NCBI RefSeq assembly: GCF_027921845.1
Contig: NZ_BSEN01000015.1
Coordinates: forward strand, 630,636-694,635
DNA length: 64,000 nt
DNA from: Leifsonia poae
Lineage (GTDB): Bacteria > Actinomycetota > Actinomycetes > Actinomycetales > Microbacteriaceae
Reading direction: 5' to 3'
How positions within the stretch are numbered: the stretch's first letter is position 1; every line of letters begins with the position of its first letter. The notes below the pieces were generated by a model. The model ran no database searches. It saw nothing but the letters and a program-made list of their open reading frames with translations, and was not told where the DNA came from. Below, one piece after another: positions 28,674 to 37,253 of the stretch. Made by a program: the position numbers and the translations under genes.

Positions 28674-30361
28674 GCGACGTCGTACAGATCAACAACCTGG
28701 CAGTCTCGTTCTCGACCGACGCCGGCGCGGTGAAGGCCGTCGACGACGTGACCCTGCGGGTCGCGCCCGGCGAGGTGCTCGCGATCGTGGGGGAGTCCGG
28801 CAGCGGAAAGACCGTGACGGCGAAGACCATCCTGGGACTCCTGCCCGAGACGGCGACGGCCTCCGGCGCGGTGATCCTGCGGAGCAAGGACGGCTCCACC
28901 GAAGCGGATGTCATCAGCCTGAGCAAGCGCGAGCTGCGTGAGGTGCGCGGCAGCGATGTCGCGATGGTCTTCCAGGAACCGTCCACCGCGCTGAACCCCG
29001 TCTACACAGTCGGCTGGCAGATCGCCGAAGGACTCAAGGCGCACGCGAAGCTCTCGAAGAGCGAGGCGCGCGCGCAGGCCATCGAGATCCTCGAGCGGGT
29101 GGGCATCCCGGAGCCGGAGAAGCGGGTCAACTACTACCCCCACCAGTTCTCGGGCGGGCAGAAGCAGCGCATCGTGATCGCGATGGCGCTCGTGCTCAAC
29201 CCCGGGCTGATCGTCGCGGACGAGCCGACGACGGCGCTCGACGTGACGGTGCAGGCGGAGATCCTCGACCTGCTGCGCCGCTGCCGCGATGAGTTCGGCG
29301 CCGCCATCGTGCTGATCACCCACAACATGGGTGTGGTCGCCGACCTGGCCGATCGCGTCGCTGTCATGTACCAGGGCAAGGTGGTCGAAGAGGCCGACGC
29401 GAAGACCCTGTTCGCGAGCCCGCAGGCCGACTACACGCGGCGCCTGCTCGCATCGGTGCCGAAGATCGGCCAGGGGCGCGCATCCACCCAGGATCGCGCG
29501 ACGTCGCGCGGCGCCGAGTGGGAGAGCGCGGCGCCCGTCGTCAAGGCGGAGGGCCTGCGCATCCAGTACCCCGGCCGTCTCGGCCGTCCCGGCTTCGTCG
29601 CGGTCGACGGTGTCGACTTCGAGATCCGCGCCGGCGAGGTGCTCGGTCTGGTCGGTGAGAGCGGTTCGGGCAAGACGACGATCGGTCGCGCCATCGGCGG
29701 GCTCAACCGGGTCACCGGAGGCTCGCTGAAGGTTCTCGGCGTCGAGATGAACGGGGTGCGGGAGCGCCGGTTCAAGCCGGTGCGCGCGGACATCGGGTTC
29801 GTCTTCCAAGACCCAGCGTCGAGCTTCAACCCTCTGCTGACGATCGCGGACTGCGTAGCGGAGCCGCTCGTCGTGCACGGCCGGGCGTCGAGCCCGCAGG
29901 CCGCACGGGGGCGCGTGAACGACCTGCTCGAAGCCGTGCAGCTGCCGCGCAGCTACGGCGACCGGTTCCCGCACGAGCTCAGCGGCGGCCAGCGACAGCG
30001 CGCCAGCCTCGCCCGTGCGCTCGCCCTCGAGCCGACGCTCCTGATCGCCGACGAGCCCACGTCGGCCCTCGACGTCTCGGTACAGGCGCGCGTGCTCGAG
30101 CTCTTCGCCGAGCTGCAGAAGGAGTTCGGCTTCGCCTCCCTCTTCATCAGCCACGATCTGGCGGTCGTCGACATCCTCGCGGACCGGATCGCGGTGCTGC
30201 ACCGCGGCAAGCTGGTCGAGGAAGGGACGGGCGCGCAGGTGCTCGGCAACCCGCAGCAGCCGTACACGCAGCGGTTGCTGGCATCGCTCCCGGTTCCGGA
30301 TCCGGTGGAACAGGCCGACCGGCGGGAGGCCTTGCGCGCGCTGCGGGCGCAGAGCGCTTAG
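28670..30361 (+). CDS. Double ABC ATPase (DppD-DppF fusion) of the peptide importer
   Basis: The 563-residue protein carries two complete nucleotide-binding domains. Domain 1 has GESGSGKT, FSGGQKQRIVIAMAL and ADEPTTALDVT (residues about 40-190). Domain 2 begins near residue 290 with GESGSGKTTIGRAI, LSGGQRQRASLARAL and ADEPTSALDVS. The oligopeptide C-terminal extension follows each (AKTLFASPQADYTRRLLASVP and GNPQQPYTQRLLASLP). Both NBDs needed by the importer are thus on one chain. ATG 28670 is within the permease stop. Confidence 0.94.
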   Translation: MSDVVQINNLAVSFSTDAGAVKAVDDVTLRVAPGEVLAIVGESGSGKTVTAKTILGLLPETATASGAVILRSKDGSTEADVISLSKRELREVRGSDVAMVFQEPSTALNPVYTVGWQIAEGLKAHAKLSKSEARAQAIEILERVGIPEPEKRVNYYPHQFSGGQKQRIVIAMALVLNPGLIVADEPTTALDVTVQAEILDLLRRCRDEFGAAIVLITHNMGVVADLADRVAVMYQGKVVEEADAKTLFASPQADYTRRLLASVPKIGQGRASTQDRATSRGAEWESAAPVVKAEGLRIQYPGRLGRPGFVAVDGVDFEIRAGEVLGLVGESGSGKTTIGRAIGGLNRVTGGSLKVLGVEMNGVRERRFKPVRADIGFVFQDPASSFNPLLTIADCVAEPLVVHGRASSPQAARGRVNDLLEAVQLPRSYGDRFPHELSGGQRQRASLARALALEPTLLIADEPTSALDVSVQARVLELFAELQKEFGFASLFISHDLAVVDILADRIAVLHRGKLVEEGTGAQVLGNPQQPYTQRLLASLPVPDPVEQADRREALRALRAQSA

Positions 30362-30364
30362 GGT
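30359..30364 (+). promoter_or_regulatory. -10 box for the extra ABC ATPase gene
   Basis: TAGGGT, overlapping the stop codon of the double ATPase, lies 6 nt before GTG 30371. It could give the next gene its own leaderless transcript. Confidence 0.45.
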
Positions 30365-30370
30365 CGATAT

Positions 30371-31225
30371 GTGAGTTCCAGCCCCGCCATCGCCGTCAGT
30401 GACCTGTCCGTCGAGTATCCGGCCAAGGGGCCGAGTGCGTCCTGTGTCGCGCTGCGGGGAGTGAGCTTCCGGCTCGAGGTCGGTGAGGTGCTCGGGGTGC
30501 TCGGCGAGACCGGTTCCGGCAAGTCGACGCTGGCGGCGATCCTCGCCGGGCGCGGCCTGCCCGCGCGCTCGTCGGAGCCGGGTCCCCGGGTCAGCGGCGG
30601 CGACGCCACGGTGCTCGGGCACTCGATGCGCAAGGCGCGCAAGCGGGACATCGCCGAGGTGACCTTCCACGTCGGCTATCTGGCCCAGAACGCGTCGAGC
30701 ACGCTGGAGCCGTCGCTGACCGTCGCCGAGAACGTCGCACTTCCGATCTTCGAACGTGACGAGCGCTACAGCCGGCGCACGGCGGGCGCCCGCGCGGCCA
30801 CGATGCTCGACACCGTCCACCTGCCGCTCAGCGTGCTGAGCAAGTACCCGTACGAGCTGAGCTCCGGCCAGCGGCAGCGTGTGGCACTGGCCCGCGCACT
30901 CGTGCTCGGCCCGTCCGTGCTGGTCGCCGACGAGCCGACAGCCGGGATCGACGCGACGGTGCGGGATGCCGTGATCGACCTGCTCGGTCAGCTGAAGGAC
31001 CACGCGGACTTCTCCGCCGTCATCGTCAGCCACGACCTCGCCGTCCTGCGGCGGGCGACCACCAACTCGCTGGTGCTGCAGGGCGGCCGCGTGGTCGGCT
31101 ACGGCCCGATCGAACAGGTGCTCGCCAAGCCGGAGCACCCGTTCGTCGCCGGTCTCGCCACGGCCCTGAAGCCGCCGTCGCGGCGTACGGAGCGCCGCCC
31201 GCAGCGCCCGGCTACCGCCGACTGA
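30371..31225 (+). CDS. Additional single-domain ABC ATPase
   Basis: This 284-residue ATPase has GETGSGKST, LSSGQRQRVALARAL, ADEPTAGIDAT and a SHDLAVLRR H-loop, and ends in a basic tail. It resembles the peptide/phosphonate-type importer ATPases. The preceding gene already supplies two NBDs, so it is surplus. It may be an alternative subunit, serve another permease, or be a relic of a second importer. It starts at GTG 30371, 9 nt after the double ATPase, with a possible own -10 box. Confidence 0.88.
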   Translation: MSSSPAIAVSDLSVEYPAKGPSASCVALRGVSFRLEVGEVLGVLGETGSGKSTLAAILAGRGLPARSSEPGPRVSGGDATVLGHSMRKARKRDIAEVTFHVGYLAQNASSTLEPSLTVAENVALPIFERDERYSRRTAGARAATMLDTVHLPLSVLSKYPYELSSGQRQRVALARALVLGPSVLVADEPTAGIDATVRDAVIDLLGQLKDHADFSAVIVSHDLAVLRRATTNSLVLQGGRVVGYGPIEQVLAKPEHPFVAGLATALKPPSRRTERRPQRPATAD

Positions 31226-31254
31226 CCCAACACTGCTCGATCAAGGAGACCCGC

Positions 31255-32325
31255 ATGTCCGCAGAGCCGACGAACCCCGCCGCCTCCCACTCCGCCTCCG
31301 GCTCGCCCGCTGCCGTCTCGTCCGCCGCGGCTACTCCTTCACAGCACCGCGCCGTACTGGCGGTCGACGTGACCGAGGTACCGGCAGCGGAGCGCCCGCA
31401 GTCGGGTCCCATCGCCGTGCTCCCGCAGCCCGAGCAGCAGTTCGTCGACGCCGTGCGCGCCGGCGGAGGCACGGTCGCCGACCCCTCTCCGGAGACGCGG
31501 GGCGTCGTGTGGCTCTCGTACCGGGAGGCGGCCGGTCTCGCCGACCTGCTCGAGAAGAATCCGCAGATCGGCTGGGTGCAGCTGCCGTACGCCGGCGTCG
31601 ATGCCTTCGCGGACATCCTCGCCGCCGAGGCCCGGCCCGGGCTGCTCTGGACGAGCGCGAAGGGTGCGTACGCCCAGCCGGTGGCCGAGCACGCCCTCGC
31701 ACTCACTCTCGCGCTGCTGCGCGTGCTCCCGAAGCGCGTGGTCGCTCGCACGTGGGCCACCGAGCAGGAGGGGCGCTCGCTCTACGGACTGAAGGTGGTC
31801 ATCATCGGCGCGGGCGGGATCGCCCTGGAGCTCATCCGGCTGCTCGAGCCGTTCGGCTGCGACATCACGATCGTGCGGCGCTCGCCCGACGCGGTGCCGG
31901 GAGCAGCGCGCACGGTGACGGTCGAGGGACTCGGCTCGGTGCTGCCGGAGGCGGACGTCGTCGTGGTGGCGGCTGCCCTCACCGGCGGCACGCGCGGCCT
32001 GCTCGGTCGTGACGAGCTCGCCGCGATGAAGTCGACGGCGTACCTGGTGAACATCGCGCGGGGCGGGCTGGTGGACACGGACGCCCTCGTCGACGCCCTC
32101 GCATCCGGCGAGATCGCCGGAGCCGGCCTCGACGTCACCGACCCGGAGCCCCTGCCCGACGGCCACCCGCTGTGGGACGAGCCGCGCTGCCTGATCACCC
32201 CGCACCAGGCGGACACTCCAGAGATGACGGCGCCGCTGCTGGCCGAGCGGATCCGGCTGAACACCCGTGCGTTCCTCGACGACGGGCGCTTCGTCGGGCT
32301 CGTCGATCCCGCCGCCGGCTACTGA
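31255..32325 (+). CDS. D-isomer specific 2-hydroxyacid dehydrogenase
   Basis: The 356-residue enzyme starts at ATG 31255 behind AAGGAGA. A 30-residue Ala/Ser-rich N-terminus precedes the fold. The NAD site is VVIIGAGGIALELIRLLEPFG; the catalytic Arg lies in VNIARGGLVD, Glu in DVTDPEPLPDGHPLW and His in CLITPHQADTP. It probably reduces a 2-keto acid or oxidises a 2-hydroxyacid with NAD(P). The substrate is not evident; it may belong to the peptide-importer operon or stand alone before tRNA-Asn. Confidence 0.9.
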   Translation: MSAEPTNPAASHSASGSPAAVSSAAATPSQHRAVLAVDVTEVPAAERPQSGPIAVLPQPEQQFVDAVRAGGGTVADPSPETRGVVWLSYREAAGLADLLEKNPQIGWVQLPYAGVDAFADILAAEARPGLLWTSAKGAYAQPVAEHALALTLALLRVLPKRVVARTWATEQEGRSLYGLKVVIIGAGGIALELIRLLEPFGCDITIVRRSPDAVPGAARTVTVEGLGSVLPEADVVVVAAALTGGTRGLLGRDELAAMKSTAYLVNIARGGLVDTDALVDALASGEIAGAGLDVTDPEPLPDGHPLWDEPRCLITPHQADTPEMTAPLLAERIRLNTRAFLDDGRFVGLVDPAAGY

Positions 32326-32408
32326 TTCCGCGGGCGACGCGCGCGAGATTCGGTCTCGATTTGGCGGTGCGCGAAATGTTGATAAAGTAGCTACGCTGAT
32401 TCAAGCAT

Positions 32409-32481
32409 TCCTCGATAGCTCAATTGGCAGAGCAGCCGGCTGTTAACCGGCAGGTTCTTGGTTCGAGTCCAAGTCGGGGAG
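32409..32481 (+). tRNA. tRNA-Asn (GTT)
   Basis: A 73-nt cloverleaf: acceptor TCCTCGA pairs with TCGGGGA, D arm GCTCAATTGGCAGAGC, anticodon loop CTGTTAA with GTT, T arm with GGTTCGAGTCC. CCA is not encoded. A strong terminator follows 6 nt later. Confidence 0.95.
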
Positions 32482-32486
32482 CAACG

Positions 32487-32522
32487 AACCCCCGAACTCC
32501 ATCACGGAGTTCGGGGGTTTTT
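32487..32522 (+). terminator. Rho-independent terminator after tRNA-Asn
   Basis: A perfect 14-bp stem (32487-32500 with 32506-32519) has a 5-nt loop and a run of five T ending at 32522. It is the clearest intrinsic terminator on this strand. Confidence 0.9.
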
Positions 32523-32650
32523 CGCGTCGTTGGGTGCAATATGTCGAGCCCGGCATATGTGAGAGGGCCGGGATTCGATTCCGACCGACGTCACCGGATG
32601 TTCACCTGCGCGCTCTGGTCGCGCGCGTCGCCCGCGCGTACGCTCTCCGC

Positions 32651-32863
32651 ATGACGATCGACAACGGCGATGGCCGGTGGCGCGACGACGAGCGCGCCGG
32701 CGGCGATCCGGATGACGTGCTGCGCGACTTCGAGGACGACGACGCAGAAGACCTTCAGAGCCGAGAAGACGAGGCCTCCGACATCGCACTTGCGGTGCCG
32801 GGCGGGATCATCTTCGACGAGGAGCCCGACGACCGCGGATTCGACGCCGAACACAACCCGTGA
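32651..32863 (+). CDS. Small very acidic hypothetical protein
   Basis: The 70-residue protein is about one third Asp and Glu (for example DVLRDFEDDDAEDLQSREDE) with a short hydrophobic patch ALAVPGGIIFDE. A TACGCT box at 32638-32643 lies 7 nt before the ATG. No family is recognised. Highly acidic small cytosolic proteins of this kind are common in actinobacteria and usually unnamed. Confidence 0.65.
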   Translation: MTIDNGDGRWRDDERAGGDPDDVLRDFEDDDAEDLQSREDEASDIALAVPGGIIFDEEPDDRGFDAEHNP

Positions 32864-32957
32864 GCGCGCCGATGGTCCGCTGCGTACTCCCTCGGGAGTA
32901 CCCGTAAAGCGCCCCACGGCGGATGGAGCATCCAGCACCGCTGGTTAGCATGGTCAG

Positions 32958-34184
32958 ATGCCCTTGAACGCGAACGATGAGACGTGGTTCGCGCGCGCGG
33001 GAAACGGCTGGGAGGGGCGTCGCCGCCCGCCGGGTGCCAGGTGGCTCCCGGTCGTCGTGGCCGCGCTGTTCCAGCTCCCCGGCGTGGTCATCGCCGTGCA
33101 CGATGCCCGGGCCGATCCGCTGACGCTCGCGTTCGTCCTGCTCGCGTTCGCCTCGTCGTTCGTGCTGCTCGCGGCACGTCAGCATCCGGGTCCCGTCGTC
33201 GCCGCCGTCGCCGTGCTCTGCGCTCCGGCGATCGCGATCACCACGGGGCCGCCGTTCACCGCTGTCCCGCTCGCCCTCGCCGTCGTCAGCGCGGTCGTGC
33301 GCGGCGCGCGGGTCTGGGCCTGGTGGACCCTCGCCGGGCTCGCGGTGCTCGGCCCACTCGGCGCGTACCTGCTGGTCGGGCATCCGACCGCCATCATCCG
33401 GCCCTTGATCATCGCGCTCATCCTGTGCCTGCTGGTGGGAGCAGGTGAGGCCATCCGCGGCCGCAGGGAGCGGTATCGCGAGGTCTCCCGAACGCTCACC
33501 GCGCGCCGCGAGGCCGCCGCCGAAGCGGAGCGCCTGCGCATCGCGCGCGAGCTGCACGACGTGCTCGCGCACTCGCTCTCCCAGATCAGCGTGCAGGCGG
33601 GAGTCGGCCTTCACCTCTTCGACACCCGACCGGACAAGGCGAAGGAGAGTCTGGCCGCCATCAAGACCACGAGCAGCCAGGCGCTCGAGGAGGTGCGAGG
33701 CGTCCTCGGCTTCCTCCGCTCCGAGGGCGGACCGGCCGCCCGCACGCCCGAGCCGGACCTGCAGCGCATCCCGGTGCTCGTCGAGACGTACAAGCGCGCC
33801 GGACTCCAGGTGCGGTACGACGAACGTCTCTCGAGCGTTCCCAGCCCGGCCATCCAGCTCGCGATCTACCGGATCGTGCAGGAATCACTGACGAACATCG
33901 GCCGTCACGCACAGGCCAGGACGGTGCGCATCGACCTCACCGAGACCGCCGGCGAGTACGTCGTGAGCGTCACCGACGACGGTCGCGGGCTCCCCGAGAC
34001 CACCCTGCAGGGCGGCAAGGGCATGCTCGGGATGCGCGAGCGTGCCGAGCTGCTCGGCGGGCGCTTCGAGGCGGTCACCGTGCGCGACGACGACGGACAG
34101 CCGCACGGCGTCACGGTCACCGCGCACTTCCCGCACCGCACGGCCGCCGCCACCGGACCGATCAGTACCTGGGGTGTGTCGTGA
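32958..34184 (+). CDS. Sensor histidine kinase, NarL/DesK type
   Basis: The 408-residue kinase has five or six membrane helices in the first 165 residues. The HisKA_3 motif RLRIARELHDVLAHSLSQ follows (phospho-acceptor His200), then HATPase_c with QESLTNIGRHA and GKGMLGMRER. A TAGCAT box at 32946-32951 lies 6 nt before ATG 32958. It overlaps the response regulator gene by 4 nt. The signal is unknown; the membrane part has no extracellular sensor domain, as in stress-sensing intramembrane kinases. Confidence 0.93.
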   Translation: MPLNANDETWFARAGNGWEGRRRPPGARWLPVVVAALFQLPGVVIAVHDARADPLTLAFVLLAFASSFVLLAARQHPGPVVAAVAVLCAPAIAITTGPPFTAVPLALAVVSAVVRGARVWAWWTLAGLAVLGPLGAYLLVGHPTAIIRPLIIALILCLLVGAGEAIRGRRERYREVSRTLTARREAAAEAERLRIARELHDVLAHSLSQISVQAGVGLHLFDTRPDKAKESLAAIKTTSSQALEEVRGVLGFLRSEGGPAARTPEPDLQRIPVLVETYKRAGLQVRYDERLSSVPSPAIQLAIYRIVQESLTNIGRHAQARTVRIDLTETAGEYVVSVTDDGRGLPETTLQGGKGMLGMRERAELLGGRFEAVTVRDDDGQPHGVTVTAHFPHRTAAATGPISTWGVS

Positions 34185-34843
34185 TCCGGGTGCTCCTCGC
34201 CGACGACCAGCATCTGGTGCGTGCAGGGTTCCGCGCGCTGCTCGAAGCCGAGCCCGACATCGACATCGTGGGGGAGGCCTCGACCGGCACCGAGACGGTC
34301 GCCCTCGCGACCGCGACGAAACCGGATGTCGTGCTGATGGACATCCGGATGCCCGACGGAGACGGACTCTGGGCCACGGAGCAGATCGTGCGCGACCCGG
34401 CACTGTCGGGAACGCACATCGTCATCGTGACCACCTTCGAGCTCGACGAGTACGTCGCACAGGCCATCTCGGCCGGCGCGAGCGGGTTCCTCGTGAAGGA
34501 CACCGAGCCCGTCGACCTCATCCGAGCCGTGCGGGTGGCCAGCGCGGGAGACGCTCTGCTCTCGCCGGGCGTCACGCGCCGACTGCTCGAGCGCGTCGCC
34601 GGTGGTCTGAAGCCGGCGCCGGCATCCGACGCCCTCGCCGGGCTGACCGAACGCGAGCGCGAGGTGCTCACGCTGGTCGGCCAGGGACTGACGAACGGGG
34701 AGATCGGCGAACGGCTGTTCCTGAGCCCCCTCACCGCGAAGACCCACGTCTCGCGCATCATGACGAAGCTCGACGCCCGCGATCGCGTGCACCTCGTCGT
34801 GGTCGCCTACGAGACCGGCCTCGTGCAGGCGGGCTGGCAGTAG
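34181..34843 (+). CDS. Response regulator, NarL/LuxR family
   Basis: This 220-residue regulator has a receiver with LLADDQHLVRAG and phospho-acceptor Asp54 in VVLMDIRMP. Lys in GFLVKDTEP and the LuxR helix-turn-helix LTEREREVLTLVGQGLTNGE with TAKTHVSRIMTKL complete it. It starts at GTG 34181 within the kinase stop and is its partner. A GGTCCGC/GCGGACC inverted repeat shortly downstream, before the SHOCT gene, is a candidate target site. Confidence 0.94.
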   Translation: MIRVLLADDQHLVRAGFRALLEAEPDIDIVGEASTGTETVALATATKPDVVLMDIRMPDGDGLWATEQIVRDPALSGTHIVIVTTFELDEYVAQAISAGASGFLVKDTEPVDLIRAVRVASAGDALLSPGVTRRLLERVAGGLKPAPASDALAGLTEREREVLTLVGQGLTNGEIGERLFLSPLTAKTHVSRIMTKLDARDRVHLVVVAYETGLVQAGWQ

Positions 34844-34926
34844 CCGCACTGCTCCCGGCGGAGTACGGCCATTCACTCCGCCGGGCGGATTCGCCGAGCA
34901 GCCGATCCGGCGACGCTTGAGTGGAT

Positions 34927-34947
34927 GGTCCGCGAATCGTGCGGACC
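34927..34947 (+). promoter_or_regulatory. Inverted repeat upstream of the SHOCT peptide
   Basis: GGTCCGC and GCGGACC form perfect 7-bp arms with a 7-nt spacer. The site lies between the response regulator and the SHOCT membrane protein. It could be an operator for the regulator or an mRNA stem. Confidence 0.35.
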
Positions 34948-34962
34948 GCGTTCACCGATTGG

Positions 34963-35307
34963 ATGACCACCATGCTCAGCACACTCGCCGCTGCGAACGT
35001 CGCAGCCCACTGGGGCGGACCCTGGGTGGGACCGTGGGGCGCCGGCTTCGGCTGGCTGTTCCTGCTGATCCCGCTGTTCTGGATCGCCGTCTTCGTGCTC
35101 ATTTTCACCTTCGCCGGGCGTCGCTGGCGCCGTGCGGCTGCTGCCCGCGGCGGATACGGCCCGTACGGCGGCGGATACGGTCCGGGAGCCGCCTCGCGCT
35201 CGGCCGAGAGCACGCTCGCGGAGCGCTTCGCGCAGGGTGACATCGACGAGGTCGAGTACCGCGCCCGGCTCGAGGTCCTTCGCGCCAACCGCGGCGACAG
35301 CGCCTGA
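34963..35307 (+). CDS. Small membrane protein with C-terminal SHOCT domain
   Basis: The protein has 114 residues from ATG 34963; GTG 34921 and ATG 34972 are alternatives, none with a clear ribosome site. A Trp/Gly-rich segment leads into one membrane helix (FGWLFLLIPLFWIAVFVLIFTF). A basic stretch, a Gly/Tyr-rich linker and a SHOCT motif (STLAERFAQGDIDEVEYRARLEVL) follow. SHOCT domains are short oligomerisation or membrane-associated modules, often next to two-component systems, which fits its place between a kinase pair and a kinase-like protein. Confidence 0.8.
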   Translation: MTTMLSTLAAANVAAHWGGPWVGPWGAGFGWLFLLIPLFWIAVFVLIFTFAGRRWRRAAAARGGYGPYGGGYGPGAASRSAESTLAERFAQGDIDEVEYRARLEVLRANRGDSA

Positions 35308-35425
35308 GTCGCAGCTCCGAACGGCGGTCGCGTCATCCGGCGCGGCCGCCGTTCGCCGTGCGCCCGCACGTCTGCCGGGTAAGCTCGTTCGGGCCGTTCC
35401 CCCGTAGCGGCCCGAAGGGACTGTC

Positions 35426-36337
35426 ATGGACGCTCTGTCGTCACCCGACGCACGAGGCCTCGTGATCGCCGCCGGCATCGTCGGCGGCGTGCTCCTCCTG
35501 GCCGTCATCGTGTTGCTGATCCTCTGGCTGCGCGCCGCACGCTTGCTCCGCCGGCAGCGCGACGACCGCAGCGAGTCCGAGTGGGACCGCATCGACCGCG
35601 AACTCGAGCTCGCGGAGCACGCCGGACGCTTCCGCATCATCCGCGAGCTGCAGGACGTCGCCGTGCAGGCGGTCTCCCGGCTGGTCGCACAGGCCGAAGG
35701 CATCCGGTACGCCGCGGCGAGCGACCCGGAGGCGGCCACACGGTCGGCGGGCACGCTCGAGACGCTCGCCCGGGATGCCCTGGCCGATCTGCGCCGCGCG
35801 CAGTCGGTCGTGCGCGAGGGCGAGTCGGCGGCGATGCCGCAGCCCAGCCTGCACTCCGCCCGCGACCTGTTCCGTGTGATGCGGGACGCCGGACTCGATG
35901 TGACCTTCACCGAGACCGGCGAGCGATTCGAACTGCGGCCCGGCGCCGAGCTCGCCGTGTTCCGCATCCTGCAGGGCAGCCTCGAGAACGCGCTCCGGCA
36001 CGGCGGGACCGGCACGGCGGTCGCCGTCGGCTTCGCCTGGACGGACGAGGGCCTGCAGGTGAGCGTCGACGACGACGGCATCCGGTCGGCCGCCCGCCGC
36101 GCCGGCCTCAGCCCCGACGAGGTCGATCAGGCGACGCAGTACACGATCGACGACGACCTGCGGGCGCTCACCGAGCGCTTCGAGGGCGCCGGCCTCACCG
36201 AGATGCGGGAGCGTTCCGCGCTGTTCGGCGGCATCCTGAACGCGCATACGGTGCCCGGAGTGGGGTTCTCGGTGTCGGCGGTCTTCCCGTCGCTGCGCTT
36301 CCACAACGGCGTGCACGGGGTCGACCTGGGTCGCTGA
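35426..36337 (+). CDS. Histidine-kinase-like protein lacking the phospho-acceptor His
   Basis: The 303-residue protein has one N-terminal membrane helix (residues 12-38). The dimerisation motif reads RFRIIRELQDVAVQAVS, where functional HisKA_3 kinases have ELHD. Residue 76 is Gln (codon CAG at 35651). The ATPase domain keeps an Asn box (QGSLENALRHGG), an Asp-Gly box (VSVDDDGI) and a GLTEMRER segment. It therefore probably binds ATP or acts as a structural partner but cannot autophosphorylate at the usual site. It may modulate the neighbouring kinase of the same cluster; that is inference. Confidence 0.85.
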   Translation: MDALSSPDARGLVIAAGIVGGVLLLAVIVLLILWLRAARLLRRQRDDRSESEWDRIDRELELAEHAGRFRIIRELQDVAVQAVSRLVAQAEGIRYAAASDPEAATRSAGTLETLARDALADLRRAQSVVREGESAAMPQPSLHSARDLFRVMRDAGLDVTFTETGERFELRPGAELAVFRILQGSLENALRHGGTGTAVAVGFAWTDEGLQVSVDDDGIRSAARRAGLSPDEVDQATQYTIDDDLRALTERFEGAGLTEMRERSALFGGILNAHTVPGVGFSVSAVFPSLRFHNGVHGVDLGR

Positions 36338-36395
36338 CGCCCGTCGGCCCGCGGCGTCGCCTGGCAGCGCACGGTGCTCGGCGCCGCCGGGCAGC

Positions 36396-37199
36396 TCACG
36401 CCGCGATGCGGTCGGCGAGGATGACCACGGTGGCGTAGTTCATGGTGAAGCTTCCGCCGTGGTCGTCGACGACCCGTGCGAGCCCGTCGAGGAGTTCGGT
36501 GAGGCTCTCGCGGGGGATGCGGTTGTGGCCGCCCATGGTGGGAACCTGATCGAGCCACGCCTCCCCGGTGATCGTGGTCTGCCGATCGAAGCGCAGTCGG
36601 CGCGGCTCCGCGAAGGCAGCGGTGGCCCGGATGCCCGCGATCGCTGCTCCGGTGATGGCGTCGTAACCGTCGAGAGCCGGTGCGGCCCACGGTGTGAACG
36701 GCAGTCCCGTCTCCACGGACCGGTAGACGGCAGCGAACTCCGAGGCGATCTCCGGTTCGGGGTCGGCGACATTCCAGAACAGGGCGAGCCGGCCACCAGT
36801 CGCGAGCACGCTCGCCGCTTTGGCTGCACCGGCCGACGGGTCGATCCAGTGCCAAGTCTGTCCGGCGATCACGGCATCGAAGACGCGTCCGGCAGCATTC
36901 CAGTCCTCGAAACGAGCGACCTCGACCTGGAAGCCGCGCGAGCGCGCGAGCTCAGCCATGCGCGGATCGACCTCGACCCCGACGATGTGCGCCCCCGCCT
37001 CGTCGAACGGCAGCGCAGAGATGCCGGTACCCATTCCGACATCGAGCACGCGGCGGCCCGGCAGGCCGTCCAGCACAGCGTCGGCGACCGCCTGCGGGTA
37101 ATGCGGGCGGGCGCGGTCGTAGCGTGCCGCCTCAGCGCCGAAGGACTCGGCGATCTCGCGGTGTCGGTGCGGTGCGGGATCCGGCGTTAGAGTGACCAT
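36396..37199 (-). CDS. Class I SAM-dependent methyltransferase
   Basis: The 267-residue protein starts FGAEAARYDRARPHYP, the usual lead of UbiE/Methyltransf_11-like enzymes, followed by motif I VLDVGMGTGISALPF and GVEVDPRMAELAR. The substrate is unknown. A TTAGAGT -10 segment inside the divergent intergenic palindrome lies a few nt upstream, so the TetR protein encoded next door probably represses it. Confidence 0.88.
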   Translation of the reverse strand: MVTLTPDPAPHRHREIAESFGAEAARYDRARPHYPQAVADAVLDGLPGRRVLDVGMGTGISALPFDEAGAHIVGVEVDPRMAELARSRGFQVEVARFEDWNAAGRVFDAVIAGQTWHWIDPSAGAAKAASVLATGGRLALFWNVADPEPEIASEFAAVYRSVETGLPFTPWAAPALDGYDAITGAAIAGIRATAAFAEPRRLRFDRQTTITGEAWLDQVPTMGGHNRIPRESLTELLDGLARVVDDHGGSFTMNYATVVILADRIAA

Positions 37200-37200
37200 G

Positions 37201-37231
37201 CGCCCACTCTAAGTGGGCGGTCGCCCATTAA
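37201..37231. promoter_or_regulatory. Operator palindromes between methyltransferase and TetR genes
   Basis: CGCCCACT-CTA-AGTGGGCG (37201-37219) is a perfect 8-bp inverted repeat, followed after GT by CGCCCATT, which forms a second overlapping dyad with AGTGGGCG. It covers the -10 region (TAGAGT on the minus strand) of the methyltransferase gene and precedes the TetR gene, as expected for a TetR autoregulatory site. Confidence 0.75.
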
Positions 37232-37253
37232 TCCAGTAGCCGAGGAGACGTGC

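Noticed and set aside
32540-32600. T-arm-like segment (GGGATTCGATTCC) after the tRNA-Asn terminator, considered as a tRNA relic or attachment site.
   Set aside because: The stem-loop does not give a proper 5-bp stem with 7-nt loop, no other arms are present and it shows no match to the tRNA-Asn 3' end.
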